From Kuschelorhynchus macadamiae (Eukaryota; Arthropoda; Insecta; Coleoptera; Curculionidae), in NCBI GenBank assembly GCA_030620095.1, contig JAUTXW010002480.1:62001-126000 (forward strand): a DNA stretch of 64,000 nucleotides, written 5' to 3'. Below the pieces are notes generated by a model. That model was not told the DNA's origin. It made no database searches and saw only the letters and a list, made by a program, of their open reading frames with translations. The position numbers were made by a program, and so were the translations under genes. Positions 1 through 10,800 of the stretch are shown here, in pieces (within the stretch, counting starts at the first letter, position 1; each line of letters opens with the position of its first letter).

Positions 1-17
1 TAAACGTCCTATGCATC

Positions 18-25
18 ATTTAACT
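18..25. repeat. left target-site duplication of the hAT element
   Basis: ATTTAACT directly before the terminal CAG. It is identical to the 8 bases after the right terminus. Confidence 0.93.
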
Positions 26-2525
26 CAGTGATCCCCAACCGGTGGTCCGCGGACCACAGGTGGTCCGCGAGAACCAATAAAGTGGTCCATGAAGCCATAC
101 AAAATCTACCCAACGGTAATCGAAATAACACAAATCAAATTAGAAATGGAAAACTTTTATATTGTTTTTTGATAATCTCGGTATAAAATAATTTTGATCG
201 AACCCCGTATAACCTTCCGCTCCGCTAATTTACTTATAACTTTGGCAACGCTTGTCTTGTAACCAGCGCGTCACGTTTTCGTTGGTAATGCAGATTTAGA
301 TTTGTTGTCAGTTTATCATAGTCGATATAATAATCGGTAAAGTTTGGCATTGTAGTCTAGTCTAGTATATTCCTACTCGTTTTTACATATAATTTAAAAA
401 TTAAGAAGGTAGGTACATTATTCAAAAACCTAATATATATACAAGATTACTGAAAGTGTCTGTCGGTATTTATGTTATGACTACGATACTGTAATGTTTT
501 TGTTTAATTTCTTTTAGGAAAAAAATGGCACCAAAGAGAAAATATGACAGTGGTTACATCAAGTTTGGATTTACCTCAATTGAAATTAAAGGGGAAATAA
601 GACCTCAGTGTGTAATATGTGCTAATGTTCTTTGCAATGATGCGTTAAAACCAGCAAAATTGGAACGTCATTTAAAAACTGTTTATCCTAACTTGAGCGA
701 TAGACCGCCAGAATTCTTCGCAGGAAAATTAAAGACCTTGAAGAAAATGAAGCTTGGACCAAGTGGATCAAGATTTGCAACAACTGAAAAGGCATTGTCG
801 GCATCATTTGCGATTTCGCAGCTGATCGCAAAATCCAAGAAGTCACATATGATCGGTGAAAAATTAATAAAGCCTTGCTTACTCAAAGCTGTTGAAGAAG
901 TTTTAGGTGTGGAAGCCAAAAACAAAATTCAAGAGATTTCTCTTTCCAACAATACTGTGAAAACAAGAATTGAAAAAATGTCGCGTGATTTTGAAGAGCA
1001 ACTTTTTGATAAAATTAAAAAGTCGCCTTATTTTGCGTTACAATGCGATGAAACGACGGACATCGGACAGTGTTGCCAGTTACTTGTTTTTATCCGAATT
1101 TTAGACGAGGAGAATATAATTAAGGAAGAACTGTTATTGTCGCGGGAACTAGAAACTACGTCAAAAGGTGCTGATGTCATGAATATCATTAGCGATTATT
1201 TCGAAAATCATAGCATTATGTGGGAAAATCTTGCCGGTTTTTGCACAGATGGAGCTCCCTCGATGTTAGGGTCGCGTTCGGGTTTAGCAACATTGATAAA
1301 AGGTAAAAACTGTTCTACAATCACGACTCACTGCATTATTCATCGTCAAGCGTTAGCTTCCAAAACTTTGCCAGAAGACTTAGCTTGTGCCATGAAGTTG
1401 TCCATAAAGTTAGTAAACATTGTCAAAAGCAGTGCGCTTAATACGCGTGTTTTTAAAAAACTGTGCTTAAACTTGGATTCTGAGCACGAATCTCTATTAT
1501 TTCATACCGAAGTTCGTTGGCTGTCGAAGGGAAACATGCTGGGGCGATTGTATGAACTACGGGAAGAGCTGAAGTTGTTTTTAATCGAGAAAAATATGAA
1601 TGATCTCTTGGAGCAATTTTGTAATCCGAAATTTGAGATGCGACTGGCGTACCTCGTGGATATTTTCACACATTTAAACAAACTAAATTTACAACTACAG
1701 GGTTCCGGAAATGAAAAACTGGAAGGCAATGCCAATATTTTCACATTTGATGATAAACTTCGAGCCTTTATTTGCAAGATCGACCTGTGGTTAGAGAAAA
1801 TTAAAGCTAAAAATTATTCGACATTTTCGACGCTAAAAAGTCTTGTTGATGACGTACAATACGTTAACATCATAGAAGAAGTTGGGCAATTAAGGATGAG
1901 TTTATTCGTTACTTCCCGGAATGTGGCAGTGTCGAAAAAGAAATTGTTAGGAAAATGATTCGCAATCCTTTCAGTGTAAACGTGTCAGAGCTACCAGAAG
2001 ATATCCAGGAAGAAGCAATTGAATTGCAAAATGACAGTAATTGTAAAGATGCGTTTAGTTGTGGAGTAACCCTTGAAGAGTTTTGGTGCAAAAATACAGT
2101 TTGTTATAACAAGCTTTGAAATATTTCTTTGAGGTATCTTATTTTATTTTCTACAACATATTTATGCGAGCAAGGGTTTTCAAGCTTGTTGTTGATAAAA
2201 AATAAGCAGAGAAATAGATTGGAGGCAAGCAGTGATATGCGTGTAGCTTTGAGCAGAAGCATCAGCTCAAGAATTGCTCAGTTAGTGAAGCAAATGCAGG
2301 CGCAAAAATCACATTAATATATTTTAAGTAATGTTTGTAAGGTTTCTTTCTTGTTATCATGAATAAAAAAACAAATTTCTACAAACAGGTATTTTTATTT
2401 AATATTCTGCATTTTTATCTGTTTTGAGTAAAAGGATAATGAGTAAAGGATAGTTGGGCGTGGTCCGCGACAAATCCATTTTCCGCGTAGGTGGTCCGCG
2501 CCTCTCCAAAGGTTGGGAACCTCTG
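26..2525 (+). mobile_element. hAT transposon, nearly full length, with TIRs and perfect 8-bp TSD
   Basis: The left end reads CAGTGATCCCCAACC and the reverse complement of the right end reads CAGAGGTTCCCAACC, so both termini start with CAG and share a 15-bp imperfect inverted repeat. Subterminal copies of TGGTCCGCG occur near both ends. The element is flanked by identical 8-bp ATTTAACT, the target-duplication length of hAT elements. It carries one transposase pseudogene of the BED-finger (ZBED5/GTF2IRD2-like) hAT type. It lies downstream of the last visible NRF-6-like exon (2852-2996, minus strand), so it is inferred to sit in an intron of that gene, inserted opposite to the gene's direction. 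Confidence 0.95.
525..2317 (+). pseudogene. hAT transposase (ZBED5-like), broken by one frameshift and one stop
   Basis: A long open frame (525-1958, 477 residues) begins with an ATG followed by a basic stretch, then a BED-type zinc finger: Cys29, Cys32 and His49 are present, but the expected last ligand is Tyr54. Catalytic-core landmarks follow: CDETTD (first Asp), FCTDGAPSM (second Asp), THCIIHRQAL and EVRWLSKG. The true frame leaves this ORF near base 1893; from about 1895 the hAT sequence continues in the next frame with DEFIRYFPE. It then meets an in-frame TGA at 2117-2119 and resumes with the C-terminal dimerisation block (STTYLCEQGFS, then KNKQRNRL) to the TAA at 2315-2317. With only two lesions and intact ends the copy looks young. 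It is not a host gene. Confidence 0.93.
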
Positions 2526-2533
2526 ATTTAACT
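2526..2533. repeat. right target-site duplication of the hAT element
   Basis: ATTTAACT directly after the terminal CTG, an exact copy of bases 18-25. Confidence 0.93.
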
Positions 2534-2851
2534 AAAAATGATCAAATTTGTGGTATATCGCCAAATATACATTTTACAACAACTATCTCAGCCCTACGCC
2601 TATGTAAGTTGGAGTGAGTTTGGGTTAATTTATGTTTATATAAACTAGATTTAGGTCTTATATAAACTGAAATGTAATGTCTATGAGTTAAAATTAATTT
2701 GTTAAAAAGTTTGTAGTCATTTCACTTTAAAAGGCCACAAATTTCTAAAATTCATTGAAAATACTATTGAGAAAATACAGTACATATGCAGTGTAAATAA
2801 GTACACTTTAAACAAAAACAAAAGGTTGTTATGAAACTTTAATCCACTCAC

Positions 2852-2996
2852 CCGATTTAATATTATTGTATGCCTGTCTTTGTTGTGGTAATAGACGTAT
2901 CCCAGCAGGACACCTATCAGACTGCTGGGCCAACTTGCGAGGGGAGGCACATACACTTCCGCCATAGTCGTAGAGTTTAGCATATTTTTTAACGCC
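2852..2996 (-). CDS. NRF-6-like exon h (late membrane helix)
   Basis: 145 nt between a pyrimidine-poor acceptor (ACAATTGTAG) and GTGAGT. It opens with G (completing Glu), then encodes VYVPPLASWPSSLIGVLLGY and a positively charged loop. It ends in phase 0. The next exons would lie beyond the hAT insertion and outside the window. Confidence 0.8.
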
Positions 2997-5900
2997 CTAC
3001 AATTGTTAATTATTAGCAGTTATATCCTAAACATGTACCTTTTTAAATTCCGTTACATTAATTTAGTTGTTTTTAAAAGCTTTCATTTATATTTACTTAT
3101 TTGTTTAACGTAGTTGGGATGCGATTGATTACACGAGGCGTCTTCCGAGATATTCGATGCTCAATATCAAAAAAGCGAATGAGCTTCGATGAGCAGGGTT
3201 CAGGCACCTATACCTATTTATACTGAGTCAGAATCTATATTGTAATTTAAAAGGTGCGCGACTAGATTAATCATATGTCCTGTTAAGAGCTGTTGTTCAG
3301 GGATAGCACATTGAACAATTTGTTTTTACGTACACATCTTTCATGTCCCTTAAGTTTGATAGATACAAACCCTGCAGTTTCATTTATATAGCACTCTACC
3401 ACAGGAATAAAGAATTTTATAAATACTTCTGATTGCAAACGAATTACATCTTTTGGTAACCTTAAGCATACCCCAATTTTTTGTGCGTATTAAAAATTAG
3501 GACAATTATTGCAATTTTGTCTGTGGTAGCTTCTATAAAAGGTAGAACTGCAGTACTTGCATAGTGGAGTATTAATAGTGGTTGAGCTCTGGGAATAATA
3601 TAATCTTTAATCGAATATTTAGTATCTTTAGTGGAATATCCATTTGACAAAGCTCTAAGGACTAAAGAATTTTGAACCAATCGTTTCTGAGATAGATCGA
3701 TGGTGGCATTCTCTTTCTTTTGCACCAAAACATTTTCGAGTATTGTCGATTTAAAAGATCTAAAAATTGTCAAGTTTTCTTCTCCGTGAGGCCAGATTAC
3801 AACAGTATCCATATATTTAAACCAATATTTAGGGTGTAAAGGAGCAGCGCTTATTTTTAAAACGCACAAAACATAAATAAATGCTTGAGGTCTTCAAAAG
3901 ATGTTGATTCTTTTGCAATCAGAAGTAGTTTACGAACTTTTTTATTGTTGTACAAGAGGGTTGCAGACAGGTGTGTACCCAAATAAAAAGTATCCACGAA
4001 ATTAGATAATTTGACTTCTCAGCTAAACATTAAAAATGGAGTAATTAATATATAAGTCTGTAACAACATGATTTATAACACTAGTACAGTACAGTAGTAC
4101 AACCTACAAAAATTTGAATAAAAATAAATCAGTCGCTGAATGCTTTTCCGTAATACTCTTTTGATAGTTATTGTTTCACGACTGGGTCATTATGCATCAT
4201 AAAATAAGTTTTGAGTAGGCTATTGGTACCTATTTTGTAGCTAAAGATATATTCGCGTTTATTCCTAAAGAATGTGATTCCTAAACATTTGCTAAGTAAG
4301 GGAACAAATTTTTCGTTGTAAAATTCAACCATTCTATCCAGACCACTTTGAATACTTTCACAAAGTATTAATTATTTTATACAACAATAATATAAGAATG
4401 GAATAAAGAAATGCTGTCGAGCCAGTGCATAATCGTTTGTTGGATATCTGAAACTGGTTTTAAATGAAGTAAACTTGGGAAATCGATTTTGATATTTTTT
4501 ATACGATCAACGTAAACGTCATATCTTGAGTTCTATATCACACTGCCAAAATTCAATTTAATAAGGATCAGGGAGTTATAAACAAATAATGATTGACCTG
4601 ATGCTCGTGAACATGGAGCGTTTATGCAGGACGTATTCCAACATCCTAGAGATTTGATTAGTGTCAATAATGTGTATTAAGTCCAGAATTATTCCCAAGT
4701 TTCATACATGAATAACTTTGAGAAGGCTAATGGTACCTATTTTATAGTCAAAGGTATATTTGCGTTTATTCCTAGAGAATGTGATTGTTAAAACATTTCT
4801 TAAGTTAGGAAACATTAGGAAATTTTCGTTACAAAGCTCGATAATCTATTATCCAAAATTAACGTTAATTTCAAATTAGTAAGTTTACATGATAAGTATG
4901 CATAACCTTCCGTATCATTTGGAGGTAGTACAGAGAACAAAATAATAATAATTTATTGCTGAATCGGAATTAAAAACACCTTATTTATTTTCCATTGCTA
5001 TAAATACTTTGCTTCTTCAAACTTATTATTATACCTGTTCTCAAGATCTTAATGAAAAATTAAATGTTGAATTAGGTGTACAACTTCACGGTCCACGGTC
5101 TAAAACTGATTGGCAATCCGGACTCTGTAACAAATACAATGTCCAGAAAATAAGCCGATAAATTTTGCTTAAAAGTAGATAATTTCATTTTCAAATCTCG
5201 AACGAAGAAAATAAATTAAAACAATCTCAATCTTATCTTGGATTCAACATACCATATGATTAATGTAAGGTATCACAATTCTTGCATCAGTTTCGGGATA
5301 TTATTAAAATATTGATATAATCACTGAAATAATCTAGCACAACGAAAATTATACCATTACAACTAAAAGAATTATCGATACTTACTCGGGATAAGGTTGA
5401 TACATAAAGTCGTACTTGTTTATATAAATATGTGTCCCAAAATACGAAATTAGTATCACCATTGTGCTTCCGATAAACTTCCAAATGATCCATTTATATT
5501 CCAGTATAAAGTACAAAATGATCAAGGTCGTTATGTAGTATAACGTGTCCACAGATAAGTACCACAAATATGGCAGACACTACAAGAAAAATGAAGCTAA
5601 AGTAAATGTTATATTAAGATTTTATTTTAAAACATAAAATGTGTACATCCCAATTAGAGAAAATTGCTACGACAGAATCCCTTGTTGTCAAAATTCTGTC
5701 AAAGCAAGGGAAGGGGGGGGGGTTGAAACCATTTTCATAAATCAATAATAGTTTTATCAAAATTAAAATCAATATAAACGTCTTTAGGTTTAAATGGAGA
5801 ATAATCAATTTCCTTTTTAAACTGAATTTTTGCACTGAAATCCTTGTATTTATTATTTCGAATAATATATGCGAAAGTCCCATAATGCAACTGTATAAAG

Positions 5901-8900
5901 AACTCACAGAAAGTTGCTGTTTTTTTACTTATTGACGATTTAATAGAGAAAACGAACAATACTGTTCAAAGAAAATCTCTGGCAGAGCCCAGAAGGTAAG
6001 CCCACAGGGCTAGACACTTTTAATTTGTGGGTTGTATAAACATATAAGCAATATCTATGGGAGGTCGCCATGCAGAACAAAAATTTAGATTAATTTGAAT
6101 AAAATCAATCAATTGTCAGGTCATTTTGTTTTTTGTCAAAAATCAGTTTCACGGAATATGCTGTACAACTTGTTCAAGAGGTAAAAATAGCCGAATTTCA
6201 GAAAGTTTCCTATATATTATTGAAACTATTGATTATCTCCCAGGTATTATTCAAACAAAAAAGCTTAATATTCCAACTAGAAGCCGTTTTTATTCTCCGG
6301 ATAAATATTGTTTTATAAATTCCACCTGTTTCAAATATAACATTAATAATAAATTTTATTGTATTACTTTGTTTGGACTCTGTGGCTAATGGAAAGTAAT
6401 AAAATAACATATGTCAAAGTTCAATTTATTTAAAAAGCCGCAAAAAACAACTTTTGAGGCCCGTCAGGGTTATGACGTTTTCTCTTTTTATAGAACCATA
6501 ATTTTTCTCTTCAAAAAGATAAGAGGAACGTTAGGTTTGTCTTAAATTAGTCCTACTTACAATTTTGTCAAATGGAAGCAGGAAGTTGATTTGAAACAAA
6601 GTATACCACCAATACTGTTGACAAGCCGGTATAAAAATGTTTTTGCCCTTTACAGCGTGCGGGGAATAATCGAAGATGCCGATTTTCGTTAAGGCAATCA
6701 GCAATAACACTGTTGGAAGAAACCTAAAAATAAAAAAAATAAACAAGAAGAAATAACAGTTTTTTCAAAAAATAGTACCTAAATGTTATAACGGCTATAT
6801 ATTCAAAGCCCTTGAATATTGAGTTCTTGTTACAAAAGGGTTTTTTTTACTTAGGTCTACAATACTTTATTCTGTTAAAACATTTGCTGACGTTTCCCTG
6901 TGCGGACTAAAAAAATGGTTAGAATTAAAAAATAATACTGCGTTGTGTCTTACCTAAATAATCTGTTAATGATTAAAATGTAACAGTGGTAAAGCGTGAA
7001 GCAGCCATGTTTTTTCTGCAGCTCATAAATCTGGTTGGTGAGGAGAAGCGTAGATATGACGAAGAAAATTTGCACACAAAACGCTCCAACAAACATCGTG
7101 TAGTAAAACAAGGAATTTTCGTAACTCTAAAATTTAAATAACTTCAATTACCTTGTAGGAATAGCTTCATACCTTTTTCCAATTATAATTCGGAAGAGGT
7201 CAGATGAATTTCCGAAAGCGTAAGTTGTAATTCGGTTTTTTGTATTTTAAAAGTTAATAATACAATTGTTGTATTTTTCAACAAATAACTTTAAAATTTA
7301 CAGAAATGTTGTTGTTTCTGTTTAAAAAGCTATTAAGATGATGAGATAATTTTGTTTTTGGGTTGTTTTCTCAAGAACCCACCGACAAATGTATTTTAAG
7401 ATGAGTGAAATAAAATTTAAAAAGTGTGAAATGTAATTTAAATTTCAATTCGAATTTAGAAAACATGTGTTTGTATTCAGATAAGTTGTAGTTAAGAAAT
7501 TATATATTAAGGAAATATATTTATGCTCACATAGTTCAGTTGAATTTTAGAAAGGGTCGAATGTAATTCAGGTCAGTCAGAAAGGATTAAATAATGTAAC
7601 CGATATTTGTCAAATGATTTTCAAAAGATTTCTTTTAATTTCTTGCGCTATTATGCAATAATTTAGTAAAATGTATTTAATAACATAGATTGCTTAAATG
7701 TTTGCTTTTTTTTTAAATATAGTGTATAAATAATGTATTGTAATTTTTTTAGATTAAATGTGAAAGTAAAAGTATTATTCCGCTAATCACGGAAAAATTC
7801 GTAGTATGTACTCTGTGTTTATTATTATTATACTCACTTTTTCTAGCTGGTCAACATCATCGATATAATGATGAAACAAACTGAGCACCGTGTGCCAGAA
7901 CAATACCACGACCGTGTTGAAAACCCGAATTCCTTGTACGCTCTTTAATCTTTGGAAATCCTTGTTGGAATTTTCTTGTAGTAGTTTTTGAGCATTTTTT
8001 ATTACTGACAACGCGCTGTACCATTTTTCGTCTACAAATGAAAACTTCTTGACGGTTTTTTCTGTAATATTAAGACATTAGAGGTCCATATGTTTGGAAA
8101 AAATAACTGACTGAGACTTACATTTAGCTTTGTTGTAGTGTGGATTATTCATCGCCATGTAATGGTACCTTGTGGACTGAATAACAATAGCCACATATGC
8201 TGTTACAAATATCCTAAAACAGACATTTGTAATTACTAACAGAATACGAAAGCCTTCACGGTTGGAGTCAACTAAAGAATTATTGTAGTTTTGGTTTAGG
8301 TTTAGACCGTTTTTCGTCACTCAATGTAGTGATTGGTTTCCACGTATGCTTTTAGGGAAAACTGGACAGACTTCGTCTATTAAACTTAAGAAGCATCACA
8401 GATGTATTAGTTAAAATAAATTGTTCAACCCGCTATCGCTGAACATCAGTACTCAGTAGAACACGTGGATCATTGCATGGTGTAATTCAGCGATGAATAA
8501 CTCTGTACTTTTATTTAAAGTGGTCAGTTCTTTCATGGTCTTCTTCATTTGGTAATTGCATTCGAGCCAGAAACATTACTTTTTATTGAAATACTTTCCA
8601 TTTACTTTTGATGCGTTCCATTTAGCACGAAACTGTGGCAAAAATAGTGGTATAATGAATCAAACATTTTCTTTTTATCCTTGATATAGGTGAAAAGAAA
8701 ACTGTCATTACTTCTATTTTCTTTAATAATCACAATTACATTTTTATTAGCACCATCTTAGAAGTATGGGGAGAGAGAGAAGCTCCTTCTTCACTAAATC
8801 TAGTAGGTGAAATTTTACTAATTATTTCTCTATTAATCCTTATATAAAAAGTGAATTATAATTTGTATATTATTTTTTGTATTTTATAGGGTCGCATATT

Positions 8901-10629
8901 CACAATCTTCAATACACATAAGAAGATTGTATACAGAGCCACGGTTCGGCGAGCACAGGTCAGGCATAAAAGCTCTTCTGAATCTTTCCGAGCTCATTCA
9001 GTGTCCAGATCTCGTGAAGTAAAGGTCCGTGAAAATGCTTCGTGCAATCGAAGGCGAGACGTTGGATAATAATTGAAATTTGAAACGATTTAAGCCTAAG
9101 AACCATGATTTCTTAATTGACAAAGCTGTGAAAATGCAAAAATTTATAAATTGGAAATATACAACTTTTCGCCGTCGATCTCTGACTCATCTTATAGTTT
9201 ACAAGATATGGTGCAATGGCAAAAAAGTTTTGCTTACAGGGACGGCAATAACATACTAAAATATCAAAGGAAACTTTCAATGGAACTCAAATTACTTTTA
9301 ATTTGTACCATGTTTTTTTTTTCATTATTAGATAAAATTAGATGTATTGTTAAGGGATACACGAACTCTTGTGCATCTGTGTATGTATCAGCCGCCACTG
9401 TATTAGATATAAAATACTTACCAAAAAACCGCCTTGAAATATGGAAAACTGTATTCCTGTTCGCATTCCAGACTTATTATGTCTATTGTGGCATTGGCTC
9501 CATTCAACTCGCCCTCGAGAATACGTTTTCCGTGAGTTTCTGCATGGATGCAATTTGGTACGCATATCATCCTGTTTAAAATTGTTCTGTCCAATTTTAG
9601 GGGATCATTATGGTGTTGCTAAAAAAAGATATTTAAAAGATAATTTGAAAGTTAAGCAAATTTTAGTTAACGATGCATAACTATTTGTTGATTGGCTAAA
9701 CGTCTGTATATCCTGTCAGGTACGCAGGTAATTTGGGCGGACTTTCGTTGTATTTTTAATTAATGTCTGTACTGTACGCACTGTATTTCTGCTCATTATC
9801 AAATGCAAACCCAAAGGAAGTATTAAAACTAGAATCATGTAAAATCAAAAAGCTTCCTCTTTTCTTTTTCTGTAGTTTTGTTCTTAAAAATAATTTAGCC
9901 TGGGACCATTGTATTTTGCAGTGCTTATATTAATATGCTCAGCAAAATTCGTTATTGCTATCTCTTCAGTATGAGTTTGTTTAGGCTATTTGTTCAATTA
10001 TAACACAAACTCCGCATCGGCTTCGTTCGGCCAACTGCAACTATCGTGCGAGCATGACGTACTTTCCGCACGAGTTCGGAAATATTCTATTATTTTAGTA
10101 GTGTCAAACTGTAAAACCGTACGCGTCTTTCGATAAAAACAAATGAATTAGCTTTAAATCCTATTATACTTTTGATGTGACTTTTTTATAAATACGAAAA
10201 ACTTTCAGCTCACGTACGAAGTATGCTTTGATATAGGCAGCAACACCGCGATGCTTTTTTTCAAAAAACGCCTTTTTTAATTTGTGTTTTGCCATATGAA
10301 AATTATAATAAACGTAAATACTGAGTAGTGATAACACATCTGTGGGTAGACAATTTTAATTTTAACGAAATAATCCAAATTGGTCAAGAGAAACCAGAGC
10401 AAAAATCACCTTGTGGTTTAACTAGATAAGATGATTACTGATCAGTCTTATCGCTTTAGGTTAGGTATGCACTTATCAGTAGTTAGTGTAATTCTTACCT
10501 TTGTCAGTTTATGCAATCTAGATTCTGGATCGGGAGCAGTCACTTTAAAATCAAACACGCAAAATGCTTCTTTGTTCTCGTGACATTTCTTATAGTCCTG
10601 CATTTTATACATTTGTGGCAGGCCATAAT
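2852..10629 (-). CDS. NRF-6-like acyltransferase-3 membrane protein, eight internal exons, possibly a pseudogene
   Basis: Eight exons (listed separately) join in the order 10629-10499, 9618-9422, 8213-8122, 8061-7838, 7126-6954, 6723-6561, 5579-5386, 2996-2852. Every intron is GT-AG and all phases agree (0, 2, 1, 0, 2, 0, 2, 0), giving about 437 residues. The order of landmarks matches the NRF-6 family: a Cys-containing extracellular NRF domain ending in ICVPNC, a first membrane helix, QGIR followed by a VVLFWHT helix, several hydrophobic helices, WWYTLFQINFL, WYLSVDT, and a late LIGVLLGYV helix. In worms these proteins act in intestinal lipid or drug handling; the chemistry of insect members is poorly known. 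Roughly the first 150 and last 150-200 residues of a normal member are not in view. The splice between exons at 8122 and 8061 forms TAA, so the gene may be inactive. I found no start exon up to about 16 kb. Confidence 0.85.
3260..3869 (-). pseudogene. Penelope-like retroelement relic (RT end plus GIY-YIG endonuclease)
   Basis: The minus strand reads HPKYWFKYMD then TVVIWPHGEENL, the Penelope-type reverse transcriptase palm motif (usual form YVDD, here damaged). A linker with LPFIEATTDKIA follows, then, with several frame breaks, IYKILYSCGRV and LLTGHMINL of a GIY-YIG endonuclease. The open frame 3462-3869 is therefore not a host exon. It lies in the NRF-6-like intron 2997-5385, in the same orientation as the gene. 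Confidence 0.72.
3870..5385. other. intron sequence, nothing further recognised
   Basis: Rest of the intron between NRF-6-like exons h and g. There is a diverged direct repeat: the stretch around 4198-4310 (aggctattggtacctatttt) recurs around 4715-4815 (aggctaatggtacctatttt). No coding signal. Confidence 0.5.
5386..5579 (-). CDS. NRF-6-like exon g (CLPYLWYLSVD block)
   Basis: 194 nt between TTTCTTGTAG and GTAAGT. It encodes CLPYLWYLSVDTLYY followed by two hydrophobic helices and YINKYDFMYQPYP. It ends with GA of a split Glu codon. The C-x-P-x-x-WYL-x-VD motif is a hallmark of the family. Confidence 0.88.
6561..6723 (-). CDS. NRF-6-like exon f (WWYTLFQINFL block)
   Basis: 163 nt between TTATTTTTAG and GTAAGT. 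It opens with G (completing Arg), then FLPTVLLLIALTKIGIFDYS, and includes the very characteristic CQQYWWYTLFQINFLLPFDK. It ends in phase 0. Confidence 0.88.
6954..7126 (-). CDS. NRF-6-like exon e (two membrane helices)
   Basis: 173 nt between AATTTTAG and GTAAGA. It encodes SYENSLFYYTMFVGAFCVQ with a continuing hydrophobic helix, a KKHGCF loop and YHCYILIINRLF. It ends with AG of a split Arg codon. Confidence 0.85.
7838..8061 (-). CDS. NRF-6-like exon d (start of acyltransferase-3 domain)
   Basis: 224 nt between ATATTACAG and GTGAGT. After two bases it encodes TVKKFSFVDEKWYSAL, then LKSVQGIRVFNTVVVLFWHT, the family's start of the acyltransferase-3 membrane domain with its conserved His. It ends in phase 0. 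The 60-nt intron before it (8062-8121) is of a size common in insects. Confidence 0.85.
8122..8213 (-). CDS. NRF-6-like exon c (first membrane helix)
   Basis: 92 nt between CTGTTTTAG and GTAAGT. It encodes IFVTAYVAIVIQSTRYHYM and the following short polar loop: one hydrophobic helix then a basic stretch. It ends with one base (T) of a split codon. Joined to the next exon, which opens with AA, this gives TAA. Confidence 0.82.
9025..9110 (+). repeat. Penelope-LTR-like fragment with hammerhead-like core
   Basis: GTGAAAATGCTTCG, a short loop, then CGAAGGCGAGACGTTGG can fold into a stem flanked by GAAAAUG and CGAGAC. The following ~45 bases (TTGAAATTTGAAACGATTTA etc.) resemble bases 17068-17110. 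It is a decayed copy of a repeat end, inside the intron 8214-9421. Confidence 0.4.
9360..9400 (-). repeat. solitary hAT-like terminus
   Basis: Read on the minus strand, the sequence begins CAGTGGCGGCTGATAC, very like the terminus CAGTGGCGGCTCGT of the hAT element at 40208. No partner end was seen nearby. Confidence 0.35.
9422..9618 (-). CDS. NRF-6-like exon b (end of NRF domain)
   Basis: 197 nt with a strong acceptor (TCTTTTTTTAG) and donor GTAAGT. It starts in phase 0 and ends with TG, completing a Trp with the next exon. Conserved block: LDRTILNRMICVPNC, the 'cysteine-VP-x-C' signature of the family, then a second Cys in SLECEQEYSF. A nearer AG at 9572 is rejected because it breaks the phase. 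Confidence 0.82.
10499..10629 (-). CDS. NRF-6-like exon a (NRF domain, N-terminal part)
   Basis: 131 nt, preceded by TTTGTTTTAG and followed by GTAAGA. It opens with two bases (AT) of a split codon and then encodes 43 residues including YGLPQMYKMQDYKKC and EAFCVFDF, the Cys-containing extracellular segment of NRF domains. It ends in phase 0. The other two frames contain stops. An upstream exon ending in one base must exist. Confidence 0.82.
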
Positions 10630-10689
10630 CTAAAACAAATATGTAAATAATATTATGTACATAGGAACTTACTATCTAAATAGATTTTC

Positions 10690-10800
10690 AAAATTTATGA
10701 TATCGACGAGCCAAGTCAAGCCTGTAAACGACGTCGACGGCCTCAGTTTGAAACCCGAAAATTAGAAAAAAAAATAGGATACTCGGATTTGAGACCTGTG
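10690..10800. repeat. diverged dispersed repeat, copy 1
   Basis: Contains gacgagccaagtcaagcctg and, further on, an actcgg...tttga block. The same order is seen at 14160-14330. Identity of the family unknown. Confidence 0.4.

Noticed and set aside
525..1958. Host BED-finger gene
   Set aside because: Flanked by hAT termini with perfect target duplications and broken in its C-terminal part.
5614..5959. Overlapping minus-strand ORFs within the NRF-6-like intron 5580-6560
   Set aside because: They do not resemble any part of the NRF-6 family and the exon phases join without them.
9151..9579. 142-codon plus-strand ORF with hydrophobic stretches
   Set aside because: It overlaps the minus-strand NRF-6-like exon 9422-9618 in antisense, and the rest shows no family match. 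The minus-strand reading has correct splice sites and phase.
9619..10498. Missing micro-exon between NRF-6-like exons a and b
   Set aside because: First suspected because the nearer acceptor at 9572 gave a phase clash. The acceptor at 9619-9620 restores phase 0 and adds LDRTILNR, so no extra exon is needed.
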